This document shows, one piece after another, positions 12,164 through 24,200 of a DNA stretch of 64,000 nt (position 1 is its first letter; each line of letters opens with the position of its first letter). The stretch lies in assembly GCF_902167145.1 (NCBI RefSeq), contig NC_050097.1, positions 45,492,095 through 45,556,094 on the forward strand. The letters run 5' to 3'. The notes under the pieces were generated by a model that ran no database searches, had not been told where the DNA came from, and was given only the letters and a program-made list of their open reading frames with translations. The DNA comes from Zea mays. Taxonomy: Eukaryota; Streptophyta; Magnoliopsida; Poales; Poaceae. The position numbers were made by a program, and so were the translations under genes.

Positions 12164-12166
12164 GAA

Positions 12167-13768
12167 GAGATCATGTGTTGAAGGATGAATCGGCTGAGGG
12201 GACATATCCTCGGTCGCCACCAGATCGACTTCCATGGTTCTTCCACCAGCCCCTGGCCAACGGACCGTCATATCGGATCATGTCAAGGCATGTATAGCAC
12301 ACATTAATGATTTGTAGGTATCAAGAGGATAAAAGGGAAAAAAAATAGGAGAGACGTATTTTAGTGAAGGAACGTCTCTAGCACGTTCTTTAAGTCTGAA
12401 TACGGTTCCACCTATACAACCTATATAAATGAGTCGAATTTTGAGGGATTCTAGTGAATAAGATAGAAGGCTTTGATACATTAGGTTCTATAAAGGAGCT
12501 TCTTAGTTGTATCTAGTACTTGAATAAACAGAACATAATATCTAGGTTGTACGTGCCCTTATAACACGGGACAAGGTGCAGCAACAAGGGAAGACGAAAT
12601 AAAGAGCAAGCACAATAGTAACAGGCTTTAAGCAGACCTAATGTTATGGAGAAGAGAAAAAAAAAGATAAATAAGAAATGAGCTATGAACTTACAACCGA
12701 CTTAGATATAGAAACAAGAAACTTTGTGAAAGATAAGTGGACTATTGAACACTAGATCTGCCAGTCCGGACCCTAGATAGTCCGATATATTAAACCCGGA
12801 TTGTCCATGGACAAATTAATTTGGGCTAGAGTTGTTATCCCTTGCGTTGTTTTCCTAATAACTCGCGGGAAACTATTAGATTTCACCTAGAAACGGATCC
12901 AAACATCTCCCATATATATGAAAGGGTACGACCGATTGAATAAACCAACAATCGATCTGTCAAACCAATTTTATCTTATGCATTAGACCGAGGAGTGGTT
13001 ATAGCCGTAGTTTAGCTTAAGTTATAGTTCTCCAACCTCAATCTTCACCTCTCTTCTGTTCTATATTGTCTAGAGGCGCTTTGGGTGGCCCACTGACCTC
13101 AAAACAACCCTACGATCTCTCCTCCCTAATAGGGCTCCTTCCGGAAGGCGGGATCTAGGTTCTACATGAAGCCGTTTGTGCCATCACGGACAGTCTGCCG
13201 CCTACACATGAACGGTCCACGTGCCTGCAAAGAAGAGTAGAGTTGTCTGTGCAGTCACGGATGGTTTGATGGCTCCACGCGGATAGTCTGCGCTCTCTTA
13301 GAGAGAACCCCAAGGTCATGTTCCCTGTGAGCATGCTCTATGGATCGTTGGTGTTTGTTCCAAAAAAGGCACCAACATAGGCGATACATTAATAGTGAAT
13401 AGCTGACTACTATACAAATAAACTAAAAGGTAGGCTACAAAAATTCTTATAGCCAATAGTCAACTTTATTACTAAACTTGCTCTAAAAAGATAGTAGTCA
13501 TGATGTCACCCATGGCGAATCTAGATGGTGGACACCCTATGGTTTTGATCCCTACTAAAGTATATAGATTGTTTTGATTTATTTGTTTCTTTGGACTTGA
13601 TATGTAAACTCATTTATTTATTTTGATTTGTATAAAATTAGACCACTCTAACTTTAAATCCTAGATTCGCTACTGAATGTCACTATCCAATGTATCAAAA
13701 TGAGAGATGAAGTACTATCTGCTACTGATAACAAAAACATCTAAGATTTCATAAAACACTAAAATATA
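12167..13768. other. Gene 3' flank with old retroelement scraps
   Basis: No credible gene. Scattered GGACAGTCTG, CGGACCGTC and TCCGGACC motifs (about 12255, 12765-12800, 13185-13290) suggest heavily decayed LTR pieces of the type seen at 5251-6810. Otherwise AT-rich. Confidence 0.3.
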
Positions 13769-14195
13769 GGTACTGTTTGGTTGGACCGCTGGGAACCGGA
13801 ATAGAAATGGAATCGAATCATAGCGGTATCACTGGTGGAGCAAGTGATTATGTGCTTGCAGCAGTGGGGAGAGTGGAGAGAGAGAGATGCATAATGGTCT
13901 AACTCTAGGAAATAGAGGCGGTATCAAATTTACACATGCCGGTAACAAATCCCACCATGATTTGATTACAGTGAATCAAAAACAAACAGAAACTACTGTT
14001 ATTGGATATATACCCATGTTAGGCCTTGTCGGTTATTCTCATTACACATGGATTGAATAGTTTAGAAAAATTAAGAAAAAATTGACTTGTTTAGAATTTA
14101 AATCTATCCAATCTCACTTAATCCACATGGATTGAGAGTTAACCGAACACGACTTTAATGGTTTATATAGTAAAATGGACCAACCAAACAACACG
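13769..14195. mobile_element. MITE with TGTTTGGTTGG termini, host to a nested MITE
   Basis: Left end GGTACTGTTTGGTTGGACC near 13769; the right end reversed reads TGTTGTTTGGTTGGTCC near 14195. The match spans about 14 bp. Size and ends resemble Tourist (PIF/Harbinger-derived) MITEs. A second MITE (14022-14154) sits inside. No clear target duplication for the outer element. Confidence 0.5.
14022..14154. mobile_element. Nested Tourist-like MITE, 133 bp, TSD TTA
   Basis: Left end GGCCTTGTCGGTTATTCTC; the right end reversed is AGTCGTGTTCGGTTAACTCTC. An internal inverted pair (CACATGGATTGA / its inverse) extends the fold. Flanked by TTA at 14019-14021 and 14155-14157, the expected PIF/Harbinger target duplication. 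Confidence 0.6.
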
Positions 14196-14655
14196 ATAAT
14201 ATGTACCTAACCCTTATCAAACCATCATCAGTTAGATCATATTAAGACCCCCATAAATTACACCTAGTATTAACTTCGATCTTCGATTTTTTAATGTAAT
14301 TACTAAATAAAAATTGGACAAAACCTAATTAAGCGTAGAGGTGCCTACCAGACACTCGTACAAACAGCAGACCGTGTGCATTTGCAACGAATACAGCTAG
14401 CAGATAGAAAATATAGTAATTAGGGATTAACCCTCTTGGCTTCCAGATTTTCATATTCCAATTTTTGCCTGCTACGAGAAGTAACTTCTTCCGCTACTGG
14501 CTCCTTCGGTCCTTCCATTCCATCACATGCTCCATGATTTACGGGTTTGCCTCGACATTCACACAAACTTCTCTTTTGGTGTACTACCATACCATCCATG
14601 TTCAGTCCGAATCATTGGACGGTGGCGGTGTGCGAAGTGAAACCCTCCTGAGATT

Positions 14656-16248
14656 TTAAGAACTCTTGCCGCTAGTACCCGAGAGGAGCACGTCGGCGAC
14701 CAGCTTGTCGAGGTTGGCGTATGAGCGCCCTCCGGGCCGCGTCGCGCGGAGACCAGTCTGCTGCCACTCCCCCGCGCGGCGCTGCATCTCCATTCCCTTC
14801 TCCCCGCCCATCGCCTCTCGGATCTTCTCCTCCACCGCCTCCCGCCGAACGTCCTGGCCGATCTCCATGGCCACGCCCCACTCCACGCACGTGTACCGGC
14901 AGTTGGTCTGCTGCTCCGCGAAGAAGGGCCAGCACAGCATCGGCACCCCGCCGCACAGGCTCTCCATGGTGGAGTTCCACCCGCAGTGCGTCAGGAACAC
15001 GCCCACCGCCTCGTGCCTCAGCACCACCTCTTGCGGGCACCAGCTCGCCAGGTGGCCGCGGCCCCTGATGGCTTCCAGGAACTCCGGCGGCAGCACGGCG
15101 GCGTCGCCGTTGACCAGGTCCGGCCGGATGATCCACAGGAAGTCGTGGCCGCTGTTGGCCAGGCCCCACGCGAATTCCACCAGCTCCTCGTTCGTCATCA
15201 CCGTGATGCTGCCGTAGTTCACGTACACCACCGACCTGGGCGCCCTGCCGTGGAGCCACTCGAAGCAGGACACGTCCTCCTTCCAGAGGTTGGAGCCTAG
15301 CGCGTCGGTCGGGCCTCCGCGGGGCACTATCTCCTCGGCGAGGAACGCGAGCGGCCCGATGGTGTGGATGGACGCGGACGACGGGATCATGGCGCGCATG
15401 GCGTCGAGCGCCTCCTGCTCGAGCTCGTCGAAAGTGTTGAGGATGACGGCGTCCGCGCCGACTATCTGCTCTGTCACCTTCAGGGCGAAGTGGAACATGA
15501 ACTCGTCGGGGTCCGTCGAGCGCACGAAACTTGGGAAGTCCTTGAGCCGCGTGTGCTTGCTCATCCCCAGCGCCCAGTCCGTCGGCGTGTCCAAGAACCC
15601 GTTCGTCAGCTGCTCGGCGTCTGCATCCATCATGGCTAGAAAACGTGAGCAAGCTGCCCAGAGTTCCACTTCCACATCGTGTCATCGTGCAGGCGGGGGT
15701 GTGGGTGCATCAGTGAGTGCATGTAGCTAACCTTTGAGCGGGAAGATGCCCTTCTCCATGAGGTCGCGGTAATAGCGGTAGCCCAGGTAGCCGCAGGCGC
15801 TGGCCGTCCAGAACAGCGCACACGGCACGCCGACCTCTCTGGCTGCTTCCAGGGTGAAGCTCATGACGTCGTCTCCGACGACGCAAGTGACCGGCGGCAC
15901 GTCCGGGGAGGAGTTGAGCTCGGCGAGGAGGCTCCTGAAATGCGGGAGGCAGTTCTCCATGGTGGCGCGGCAGAGCGACGGCACGTCCTGGGTGGCGTCG
16001 GCGTCGGACGGGGGCAGACCCTCCGGGATGGCGGCGAAGCGGAAGTCCGGGAGGCCGTCAAGCGCGCTGGCGCCGCGGGAGCGGAGCAAGCGGCGGTGGT
16101 TGAACTCCGAGTTGACGAAGGTGATGTGGAAGCCTCGGCTGTGGAGAACCTTGGCTAGCTTCAGCATCGGCGTCACGTGGCCCTGCGCTGGGAACGGCAC
16201 GCACACGGCGTGTGGCCGGCGATCGGCGTCGGCAACGATGGAGCCCAT
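14656..16248 (-). CDS. UDP-glycosyltransferase, UGT85-like
   Basis: A complete two-exon gene. Exon 1 is 16248-15732, exon 2 is 15635-14656, and the 96-bp intron has GT (AAAG|GTTAGC) and AG (TTTTCTAG|CC) borders; the join restores a GCC codon, giving 498 aa, normal for family 1 plant UGTs. The N-terminal acceptor half holds His13 (RPHAVCVPFPAQGH), the usual catalytic His position, and a GDDVMSF segment around residue 127 near the expected catalytic Asp. The C-terminal half has the PSPG sugar-donor box at residues 371-414, WCPQ...HCGWNS...E.Q, with all key residues including the final Gln. Motifs such as GIFPLK and LTNGFLDTP point to UGT85. This soluble cytosolic enzyme would move glucose from UDP-glucose to a small acceptor such as a terpenoid, phenolic or cyanohydrin; the acceptor cannot be told from sequence. 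GC-rich coding bias is typical of grass genes. Confidence 0.93.
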
Positions 16249-16354
16249 GTGGATCTGTGCCTGTGCAGTGCAGTGATGTGTAACAGCGCAAATCTACCAC
16301 TGTGACGATTACTTGTTAGATGAGGCACGAGACTGATGTAGTATAATATGGAAG

Positions 16355-16368
16355 TTGGTATTTATAGG
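16355..16368 (-). promoter_or_regulatory. TATA box of the UGT gene
   Basis: On the minus strand CCCCTATAAATACC lies about 115 bp before the ATG, placing a start of transcription near 16330 and a 5' leader of about 80 bp. Seen directly; function inferred from spacing. Confidence 0.6.
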
Positions 16369-16648
16369 GGTAGCTGCCTAGCTAGTGCCTGGAGGCCTTT
16401 CTCTGTTTGGAAGCTCCAGATAGTCTTTCTGTTGCTATCGGGCAGTCGACCAGATTGTCATTAGTGATTAGTGATAATAGTTACTAGCATATACCCCGGC
16501 ACCTTCGCTAACAAAAGAATGCAACATTTCCGTTAAAGCAGTTCAGATTTGATTAAACTCGTAGTGATAGCATTCATATTTATATTTCTAATAGATCAGT
16601 TTATTATAAAAAGATATTCTTTAAAATGTAAAAATTACAATATTTTCT

Positions 16649-16662
16649 GGACGGAGGGAGTA
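16649..16662 (-). mobile_element. Stowaway-type (Tc1/mariner) terminus
   Basis: GGACGGAGGGAG followed by TA is the inverse of the classic Stowaway end TA-CTCCCTCCGTCC. A matching opposite end is not seen upstream in the AT-rich stretch, so this is one end of a MITE that is truncated or decayed. Confidence 0.5.
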
Positions 16663-18431
16663 ATCCGGCTCGATCGGCGCGCTGCAATAAGCAGGGCACT
16701 ACTGTACCATCGCAGACTAATCTGGGACTCGAGAGACAAAAATTATTGCAAATGGAGATGACTTCGTGTTTCATAACTTATCACCATCAAAATATTATAT
16801 TCAAGGCTCCAGGCTGGCTGTTAGCCTGTGAATGTACATGCACGCAAAAAAAAAACTGTTATAATAGTTAAATTTTCACCGTACATACATCCTCCATATA
16901 TATGAGTAACAATAAGCTCTAAATTTACACTATAAAATTTAAGGATCAACAGGTCGAATTAGGTTCAGGCTCTATTTATATTTATTTTAAACTAAAATTT
17001 ATTTAGGGTCCTAAGATTTTGTGAAGAACCATTTAGATCATGATCCATTACCGCCTCTATCCACGTATCATCACTATACACTCACAAGGGAGGTGTACCC
17101 CATATATATATATTTGCTCTAGCTTTGCCACTAGCTGTAAATACAATGTAGCTTGCAATCATCTTGAGAACTTAATTATACTAGAACAGTAGGCACCCTC
17201 TGGGTGCCCTGTAGTTTTGTTTGGAAGACAGCACTTTCCACTAACAAAAACATGTTAGTACACACTTTGTAATATATTCTTATAGAGCTAGTTAACACCT
17301 ACTGCTAATATAGAACGAACACAACACCTAACGTTTAATCATTTGATGTGTACTGTTCTTCGTTGCCATTCTGAACCATAGCAGTAATGGCATGCAACAA
17401 ACAGAAGTAACAGTAACATAAGCGTGTAGTAAACAAAACAATAGCAAGTGAGATACATGTAGTGTTCTATTTGATATGTTTTCCAGTTTATAAGTAAATA
17501 AATAGACAAATATGGCATATGAATCTGCAAAAACAAGATAACGGTTAGAGCGAGTAATACTTTTGTACGACATAGGCTCCATTTGAAAGGAAGTAAAGAA
17601 CCGCTTATACTAAATACTTTGGTCAACAATGTTTTGGTCATGGGCAAACCATTGCCAGAAATGATTGTGCATAAGACTCAAAAATTGGCAGTTGCACATC
17701 TAAGCAACTAAATATCAAAGCAAAATGTTGCAGAATAAACATTTCACATTGCGATTATTCAATGATGGATAGGATCAATGCAAAATACTTCATAAGTGTA
17801 GCTACTCGTTGGTTCTAAGAAAATAAGTACCCTAGCGAACAACCAAATAGATAACAACAGTTCAAGAGAATTGTGTTAGCATACATCTAAACATCACTAT
17901 GGCCATGGATGGGAGCGTTGTGATTGCAGACATAGTGCAAATTTGAGAAATGTAAAGGAAAAATAATAAGTGGAGCATGAACATGCTTCATATTCAACAC
18001 ATAAGAATGATGAGAATCTGAGAAGCGTTGCATGTAAAAGAAGACAAGTCAGTATTGTTAAGTAGAACCACATCAAAAGGCAAACACAAAATGTTCTAAT
18101 AATCAATGGTTTATGCAAGTAGCAACAAATGCATTTCTATCTAGCATATTAATAAATACAAATGCATGGAATATTTGCTGGATGGATAAACATAATAAAA
18201 AGCATGTGTTTGAGCAGGATCAACATGTCAGAAAAGTGTCTTTTCTTGTGCTAAATTTTGAGAGCATGAGCAAAGAGATATGAATATAACAGGAAAGGAT
18301 ACACTTGCATCTAGTTTAGGATTTAGAGGCCTGACAGGCCAGCTGCCACACTAATCGACGACAAAATAGAAGACACTAAACATGAGAAAACAGGTCCTGC
18401 ACATATGCAGTCTTCGTACACCTAGTAGCTA
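16663..18431. other. AT-rich intergenic or intronic DNA
   Basis: No reading frame, RNA gene or terminal repeat that I can support. If the minus-strand ORF ending at 18432 belongs to a spliced gene, this stretch would hold its introns and later exons, but I see no exon. Confidence 0.3.
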
Positions 18432-18509
18432 TTAGTTCTGAAATTGTGTGAAACAAATGGAGAAAACATGTACGTGTAAACAAGCTCTGGCAGCGAGTCT
18501 CATGTCAGG

Positions 18510-18984
18510 TGTTGGGGCGAAGGCATAGACGCCACCCTTCGCTCGAGGCCTTCGCTGCAGCCGCTGGTCCGACAGAGACAAAGCGGGCAGGGACACCCTT
18601 CGCAAGTCTCGGCACTTTGACGAAGGCCTGCGGCGACGTCTTCCCGCGGCGCGGCCTCGTTCAGTCCCAAGGCCCACGTGTGATCTGGCCCATTGTAACG
18701 GGCCCCGCGTGGCCGCCTCTGTATTACGGGCCTAACTTGTAAAGGCAGACTTGTAATTACAGCTTGTAACCCTGCTTTATGGGAATATTCTGGGGATAAA
18801 CTAGGTGTCTGAGGGCACATGCGTCCTTAACACAAGGCGTTGGGCACTCAGATACCTATAAATACCCCCGCACAGTGCCCGTGAAAGGCTAGATTAACAG
18901 AGCTATTGCCCCCGTGCACGTAACCCTGTTGTCACCACTGTTCACCCTTGTTGGCCTTCTTGCTGCAGAGAGCAAGTTCCAACA
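18510..18984 (+). repeat. 5' LTR of the Tat element
   Basis: Begins TGTTGGGGCGAAGG and ends AAGTTCCAACA. It matches 25324-25797 almost base for base (differences seen: CGCAAGTC/CGCAGGTC and GCCCGTGA/GCCCATGA). A TATAAATA box at 18857-18864 is the likely promoter. Confidence 0.95.
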
Positions 18985-18986
18985 TT

Positions 18987-18998
18987 TGGCGCCCACCG
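18987..18998 (+). other. Primer binding site
   Basis: TGGCGCCCACCG lies two bases after the 5' LTR. It is the site where a tRNA 3' end primes minus-strand synthesis. The sequence is usual for maize Tat-type gypsy elements. Confidence 0.8.
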
Positions 18999-19024
18999 TT
19001 CGTGCTACGACAAAACCACCCGCG

Positions 19025-19996
19025 ATGGCACCCAAGAGAGCTAACCCCAAGGCTGACGAGGCTGCGAAGGCAGCACTGCTGGCCGCAAGAAAGGGCAAGG
19101 CCCTCGTCCTCACCCAATCCACCCACCAAGAGCCCACTGAAGACAATGTTCCCCACACCGGCGAAGACGACACCATCCGCACCTGCGGAACCGAAGGACA
19201 GTCGCAGCCGCCCCCAGGCTTCGCCCTACTGGAAGGCGCGGACCTCACCGAGGACGGTGAGGTCCTCGGCGTCTCAACAGAAGAACAGCTGCAGCTGCGC
19301 GCCCTGCGCCTCAGGAACCGCAATCTCCAGAGGCAGAAAGAGATACTGGAGGCCAAGCGCCAGCGTGTGTCCGCATTAGCCAAAGTGCGACAAATGATAC
19401 GCGACGAGGAGCAGAAAGCCCAAGACCTCGAGCGCGAGATCGCGCTGATGCAGCGCGAAGGCCACCTCGGTCTACAGCAAGAGCCACCCCTCCAACAGCG
19501 CACACAACCGGAGGACACGCGCGAAGGCCACCTCGGCCGGCAGCATGGCCCACCCCTGCAGCACCGGGCGCAGCCGGAGAACCCGCGTTTCCCCCAGCAT
19601 GACTACGTCTCCCAGCACGGCGCGCCATTCCAAGGGGTCAACTACCTCGACGAGCGAAGTCCCCTAGCGCCACACCTACAAGTGACGCCTTGGCCAGCTA
19701 ACTTTCGAGCGGGGGCATACCCCAAGTACAACGGCAGCACCGACCCGGCGCAATACATCATGAGTTATCAAGTCGCCGTTGCATCAGCCGGAGGGGACGA
19801 CGCCACAATGGCGAAGTCTTTCATCATCGCCCTAGAGGGCCCAGCACTCACCTGGTTCACCAGATTGCCTCCGCTGTCCATTGATTCGTGGAGAAGTCTC
19901 AGAGACAAGTTCCTCCTCAACTTCCAAGAGTACCGTCCGAGCCAACCTCCAAAGATCTCATTGACGGAGACCGGGTCTTCGCCCTGCAGGCCTTAA
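19025..19996 (+). CDS. Gag-like protein, C-terminally truncated
   Basis: The first sensible start after the PBS is ATG at 19025 (MAPKRANPKADEAAK), giving 323 aa. Residues 90-150 are a charged coiled coil (LRNRNLQRQKEILEAKRQRV, EEQKAQDLEREIAL), followed by two imperfect repeats EGHLG(L/R)Q..PPLQ. Residues 220-310 resemble the Ty3/gypsy gag core: the segment ALTWFTRLPPLSIDSWRSL, then FLLNFQEY. The zinc knuckle normally found downstream is missing, because an internal deletion fuses gag near codon 305 to integrase sequence in another frame, and translation stops at 19996. It may still assemble with gag of a full-length partner. The core recognition is firm; retained function is inference. Confidence 0.8.
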   Translation: MAPKRANPKADEAAKAALLAARKGKALVLTQSTHQEPTEDNVPHTGEDDTIRTCGTEGQSQPPPGFALLEGADLTEDGEVLGVSTEEQLQLRALRLRNRNLQRQKEILEAKRQRVSALAKVRQMIRDEEQKAQDLEREIALMQREGHLGLQQEPPLQQRTQPEDTREGHLGRQHGPPLQHRAQPENPRFPQHDYVSQHGAPFQGVNYLDERSPLAPHLQVTPWPANFRAGAYPKYNGSTDPAQYIMSYQVAVASAGGDDATMAKSFIIALEGPALTWFTRLPPLSIDSWRSLRDKFLLNFQEYRPSQPPKISLTETGSSPCRP

Positions 19997-20244
19997 ACAA
20001 ATACCAAGCCCAGACCAAAGCATGGCGCGACCGCGCAGTCATCCCAAGGGAGTTCAGCGCGGGGGACCTCGTACTCATCCGAACAGCTCGGACGGAGTCC
20101 AAGGGCAAGTTGGAGCCCAAGTGGGAGGGCCCCTTCATAGTCAAAACAAAAGCCTCCCCCAGCGCTTACAGGCTCACAACGCCAAATGGCGAGGACCTGG
20201 AGCACTCCTGGAACATCGACAACCTTCGTAAATTTTTTGTTTAA
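19936..20244 (+). pseudogene. Integrase C-terminal fragment fused behind gag
   Basis: In the frame +1 to gag, the end of a gypsy integrase is readable: ALNKYQAQTKAWRDRAV, then the conserved GDLVLI, LEPKWEGPFIV and YRLTTPNG, ending at the TAA of 20244 after NLRKFF. This is the small beta-barrel/GPY-type tail. The zinc finger and DDE core are absent, so it is only a scar of the deletion that removed pol. Confidence 0.85.
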
Positions 20245-20481
20245 TACTTAGGGCTGAGTTCGCCCTTGTAATTCACCGCAAACAATCTTGTACCGGCCCG
20301 CACTCTTTTCCTCCCGGGGGGTGAGGTTTTTAACGAGGCGGAGCCATGTAATATATGTGAGAAAAATCCCCCGCAAAAGCATGTGTCGAAAAAAGACCGC
20401 GACAACGGTCTTCGGCATTCGACCAATTCGAAGTCACCGCGAGGCCAAGCGCTAGCCACCCTCGCGTGCGACCAATCCGCG

Positions 20482-21060
20482 CAGAAGTCGCCTAAGGGTG
20501 CAGCCGGACTTAGCACAACAAGTGCGCAAAACCCAAAGTCTATCGCGAAGACTATCCGCGCAGAAGTCGCCTAAGGGTGCAGCCGGACTAAGCACAACAA
20601 GTGCGCAAAAACCCGAAGTCTATCGCGAAGACTATCCGCGCAGAAGTCGCCTAAGGGTGCAGCCGGACTAAGCACAACAAGTGCGCAAAAACCCGAAGTC
20701 TATCGCGAAGACTATCCGCGCAGAAGTCGCCTAAGGGTGCAGCCGGACTAAGCACAACAAGTGCGCAAAAACCCGAAGTCTATCGCGAAGACTATCCGCG
20801 CAGAAGTCGCCTAAGGGTGCAGCCGGACTAAGCACAACAAGTGCGCAAAAACCCGAAGTCTATCGCGAAGACTATCCGCGCAGAAGTCGCCTAAGGGTGC
20901 AGCCGGACTAAGCACAACAAGTGCGCAAAAACCCGAAGTCTATCGCGAAGACTATCCGCGCAGAAGTCGCCTAAAGGTGCAGCCGGACTAAGCACAAGTG
21001 CGCAAAAATCCGAAGTCTATCGCAAAGACTTCGCGCAAGAGCCGCCTAAGGGCGCAGCCG
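20482..21060. repeat. 80-bp tandem repeat array, about seven units
   Basis: Units begin CAGAAGTCGCCTAAGGGTGC at 20482, 20561, 20641, 20721, 20801, 20881 and 20961. The middle units are identical or nearly so; the first and last are diverged and the array fades by 21060. It sits between the integrase scar and the end of the antisense gene. Each unit contains GAAGTCTATCGCGAAGACT, a short imperfect palindrome. Confidence 0.95.
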
Positions 21061-21231
21061 ACCCAGTACAACAAAAGCAGAAACGACAGCAAGACCAATT
21101 ATAATCATACTGGCACAACATAATCAATCACACCAGACAAAGTACACAGCGCCCTCGCAGGCACAGGCACGCGAGGGCACACAACTCCATTTTACAAGCC
21201 CTTACACATACACAAGCGAGGGCACCACGCC

Positions 21232-24200
21232 CTACATCGGCTCAACCTTAGGAATAATTCCCATCTCTCTATAATTAAATAACATTATCCTAAGCTCCTC
21301 ACCCGCAAAAAGGCTTCGCAGCTCCCCTTCCCCTGCACCCGCGGCGGCCGGCAAAGACAGCAGCTCCTGCCGACCAGCCCTACTCACGCGAAGCCGAGCC
21401 CCTTCCTCCGCACTAATCCTACGCTTGGCAACCGCCCTTCGTCGTCGGCGCCCGGTGCTAGGACCGGGCACGTCTGGCGCGTCCGCAGCGCGTGGTGCAG
21501 CCTCCGCCGCAGCCACGTCCAAGGCCGCAAAATAATCCAAGTCCTCCTCCGACGACTCCTCAGTCCACTCAACCGAGCTCCCAGAGTCAGTAAAATCAAA
21601 AAACTCAGAAACAGACCCACCATATTCATTTCCATCTTCCGCGGTCGAAGCCGCCAAAAACTCAGTAGTAGCGGTTGCATGCGCAGGCCCAAAATCTTGA
21701 ACCTGCGCAGCAACCAAAATTCAGTACAACATCCAAAAATTCCTCAACCCTAAACACCACCTACGCCACCTGCGAAGGCCCTGCCGCTGCGGGAGCCTCC
21801 GCCGAGGCCTCCGCCGCCGCCTCCGCCCCCACCTCCGCTGGATCTTCAGCGCTCGGCACAGCGGCTGCGGGGGCATCGGGCGCGCCTTCGGCCACCTTTG
21901 GGGGAAGGTCTTCGCCGGCCGCAGCAGATGCAGGGGCGCCTGGTGCATCTTCCGCAGTCTCCGGGGTCGGTCCCGGGGCGACTCCAGTCGCGGCCTCCGC
22001 AGGGGTCGTCTCCGGGTCAGGCAACGCGCTGTTCAGCGCCCCGAAGTCGTCCACCCGCTCGCCGCGCTCCGCCTAAGACAAAACGCACAAAAATTCAGCA
22101 AACACACGCACAGACCGCATCCAGCAAACGCCGAGCAAACTACAACGTTACCTGAGCCCTCGCAGCCTCGGCCCGCGCCCTGACCACCTCACGACCGTAT
22201 AAACCCCACATCCGGACATAGAGGGCCCCGGCGGATTCCTTCACCACGGGGTCTTCGACCTCAAAGATATCTCGCCCAAAATCCTCATCTGCCTGGTCGA
22301 GGGCCTCAAAGTGCCGGCAGCCTTCGCGAGAGAGCGCGTTCATCGCTGCCTCGCAGGTGACCAGGGAGGTGAACGACATCAACCCCGCCAAGACAGTGGG
22401 GAGCTCCTGCAGCTCCTCCTGCACCCATTCCAGACAGCGAAGCCCGGCCTCTCGCTCCGGCACCTCGAAGTCGCCCGTCCGCACACCCAGCTCGCGATAT
22501 GCAGTCATGAGCTGCGTGCGCGTCCGTTCGGCCTCCGCTCGCATCGCGGCCTCGGCCCCCTCCGCGCGGCTCTCCAGGGCAGAAAGCCGCCGCTGCAGCT
22601 CTCCGGCGAGCTCCTTGGCGATATTGCCTTCCGCCCGCGCCAGCCTGGCCTCCGCCTGCGCAGCCTGCTCTTTGGCGATGGCTTCGTTGGCCTCCCTCCT
22701 CTCCCCCGCCAGCTGGCGCCGGAGGTCAGCCTTCTCCTTCTCCAGGGCGGCCACCTTCTCCGCCAGCTTGCGGCACTTGCTGTCGGAGGCCGACTTCTCA
22801 CGGACAGCGTCAGCATGTTGCGACCGAAGTCTCTCGACCTCGGCAGACAAAGCTGCCGTAAGGGCCCCCGACGCAGTGCGGCTGGTGAAGTCAGCCACCT
22901 GCAGAACACACGTAAGGCCGAGCTAAAAAAAATGAAGGGGGGGGGCGGAGAGGGCATAGCTCGGCGGACCTGACTCAGCGCCTCCGTCGCTCGACTCAAC
23001 GCCTCCGCCGCTCCCTTCAGCCGGCGGGTCGCCGCGCCCGCCTCGTCCCTGACCAGCGCGAGGGAGGACACCTCGCCTCCGGCGCCAAGGGTCTCTCCCC
23101 CCGCCTTCGGCGCTGGCACAGCCGTCGCGATCGCCGCGCCAGGCACAACTAGAGCAAGCGGGCCCTCGTCCGACCCTGCAACGCGTCAACAAATTAAAAA
23201 AAAATGTGTATATATATATATTTATATAGACTTACCCCCAAGATAATCCTCCACATTAATCTCGGTGCCGAAGTCGGCAACGCGTTTGCCAGACGGCGGC
23301 AACGTTCGGGCCGCCTTCGCAGCCTCCGCCACTCCGCTGACCGACGGCACAACCTTCGTCAGCTTGGAGCCTCCGGCGCCCACCGTCGCCTCCGGCGCCT
23401 TGCTAGGCGCAGAGGCGCCCACCTTCGCCGGCAGCGGCGGTTTGCCTCCGCCGGGGGCTGCAGCCTTCGCCGGTCCCCGCTGCCTTTTCGGCCGAGCTTC
23501 GTGAACCCGGACAGTCGCCTGGCGTTTCTGCGCCGCACCTTGGCGATCCTTGTCCATCACTGCCCACACAACAGCACCGATATTTTGCCCGTAAGGTAAA
23601 ACTCTCCACCGATGAACCATACGAGATGTAAAGCAGTCCTCCTCAGCCGCGCAGGGGATAGGAACGTCTTTAGGCCAACAACCCCCGGTAACCCTCAGCA
23701 TCCGAGCCGAAGACTCCCGGAGCTCGGGCGAAGACATCCTTTCCCCCGGGGCCGCACACGTCCTCATTAACTCTCTAGCAAAACTATCAGATACCCCAAG
23801 TCCTCCCATCGCAGTACCTAATTTTCTCTTTTTCGAGGAGGCGGCGGCCACCAGCGCAGGGTCGCCTCCAGTCTCCACCGCCGGTTTCTTCCCACGGCGG
23901 TCCGCTTCGTCTTGACCAGGGTAGCCCTCGTACGGCAATTGATTTAATTCGAAGACCCTGTTCAAGCGTTCATTTGACCCGCGGATATCAAAGCTGCGCT
24001 GGCCTTCCGTCCTCGGCACGTAACGCCCCACGAGCCGCACCGCCAAGTCCTCTGCATCACGCACAAAGGCGGCCGGGTCACGGTTTCGCAAATTCAGTGC
24101 GAAGGCAGGACTTCGCACCACCCTTCCTCCGTGAAAGGGTATCTGGCGAGGGCATACTTCGCCCAGCGCCCAGCCGTGCGCCAAGGGCCAAACCCCGTAC

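Noticed and set aside
14672..15685. 337-codon open frame on the minus strand overlapping the UGT exon
   Set aside because: Shadow frame of the GC-rich UGT coding sequence; the Arg/Gly/Ala composition is an artefact of codon bias.
20482..21060. CRISPR-like array
   Set aside because: Head-to-tail 80-bp units with no unique spacers, in a plant retrotransposon.
22311..22973. Plus-strand open frames over the antisense gene (for example 22311-22973 and 22357-22926)
   Set aside because: They lie opposite exon 3 of the minus-strand gene and show shadow-type Ser/Arg composition with no known domain.
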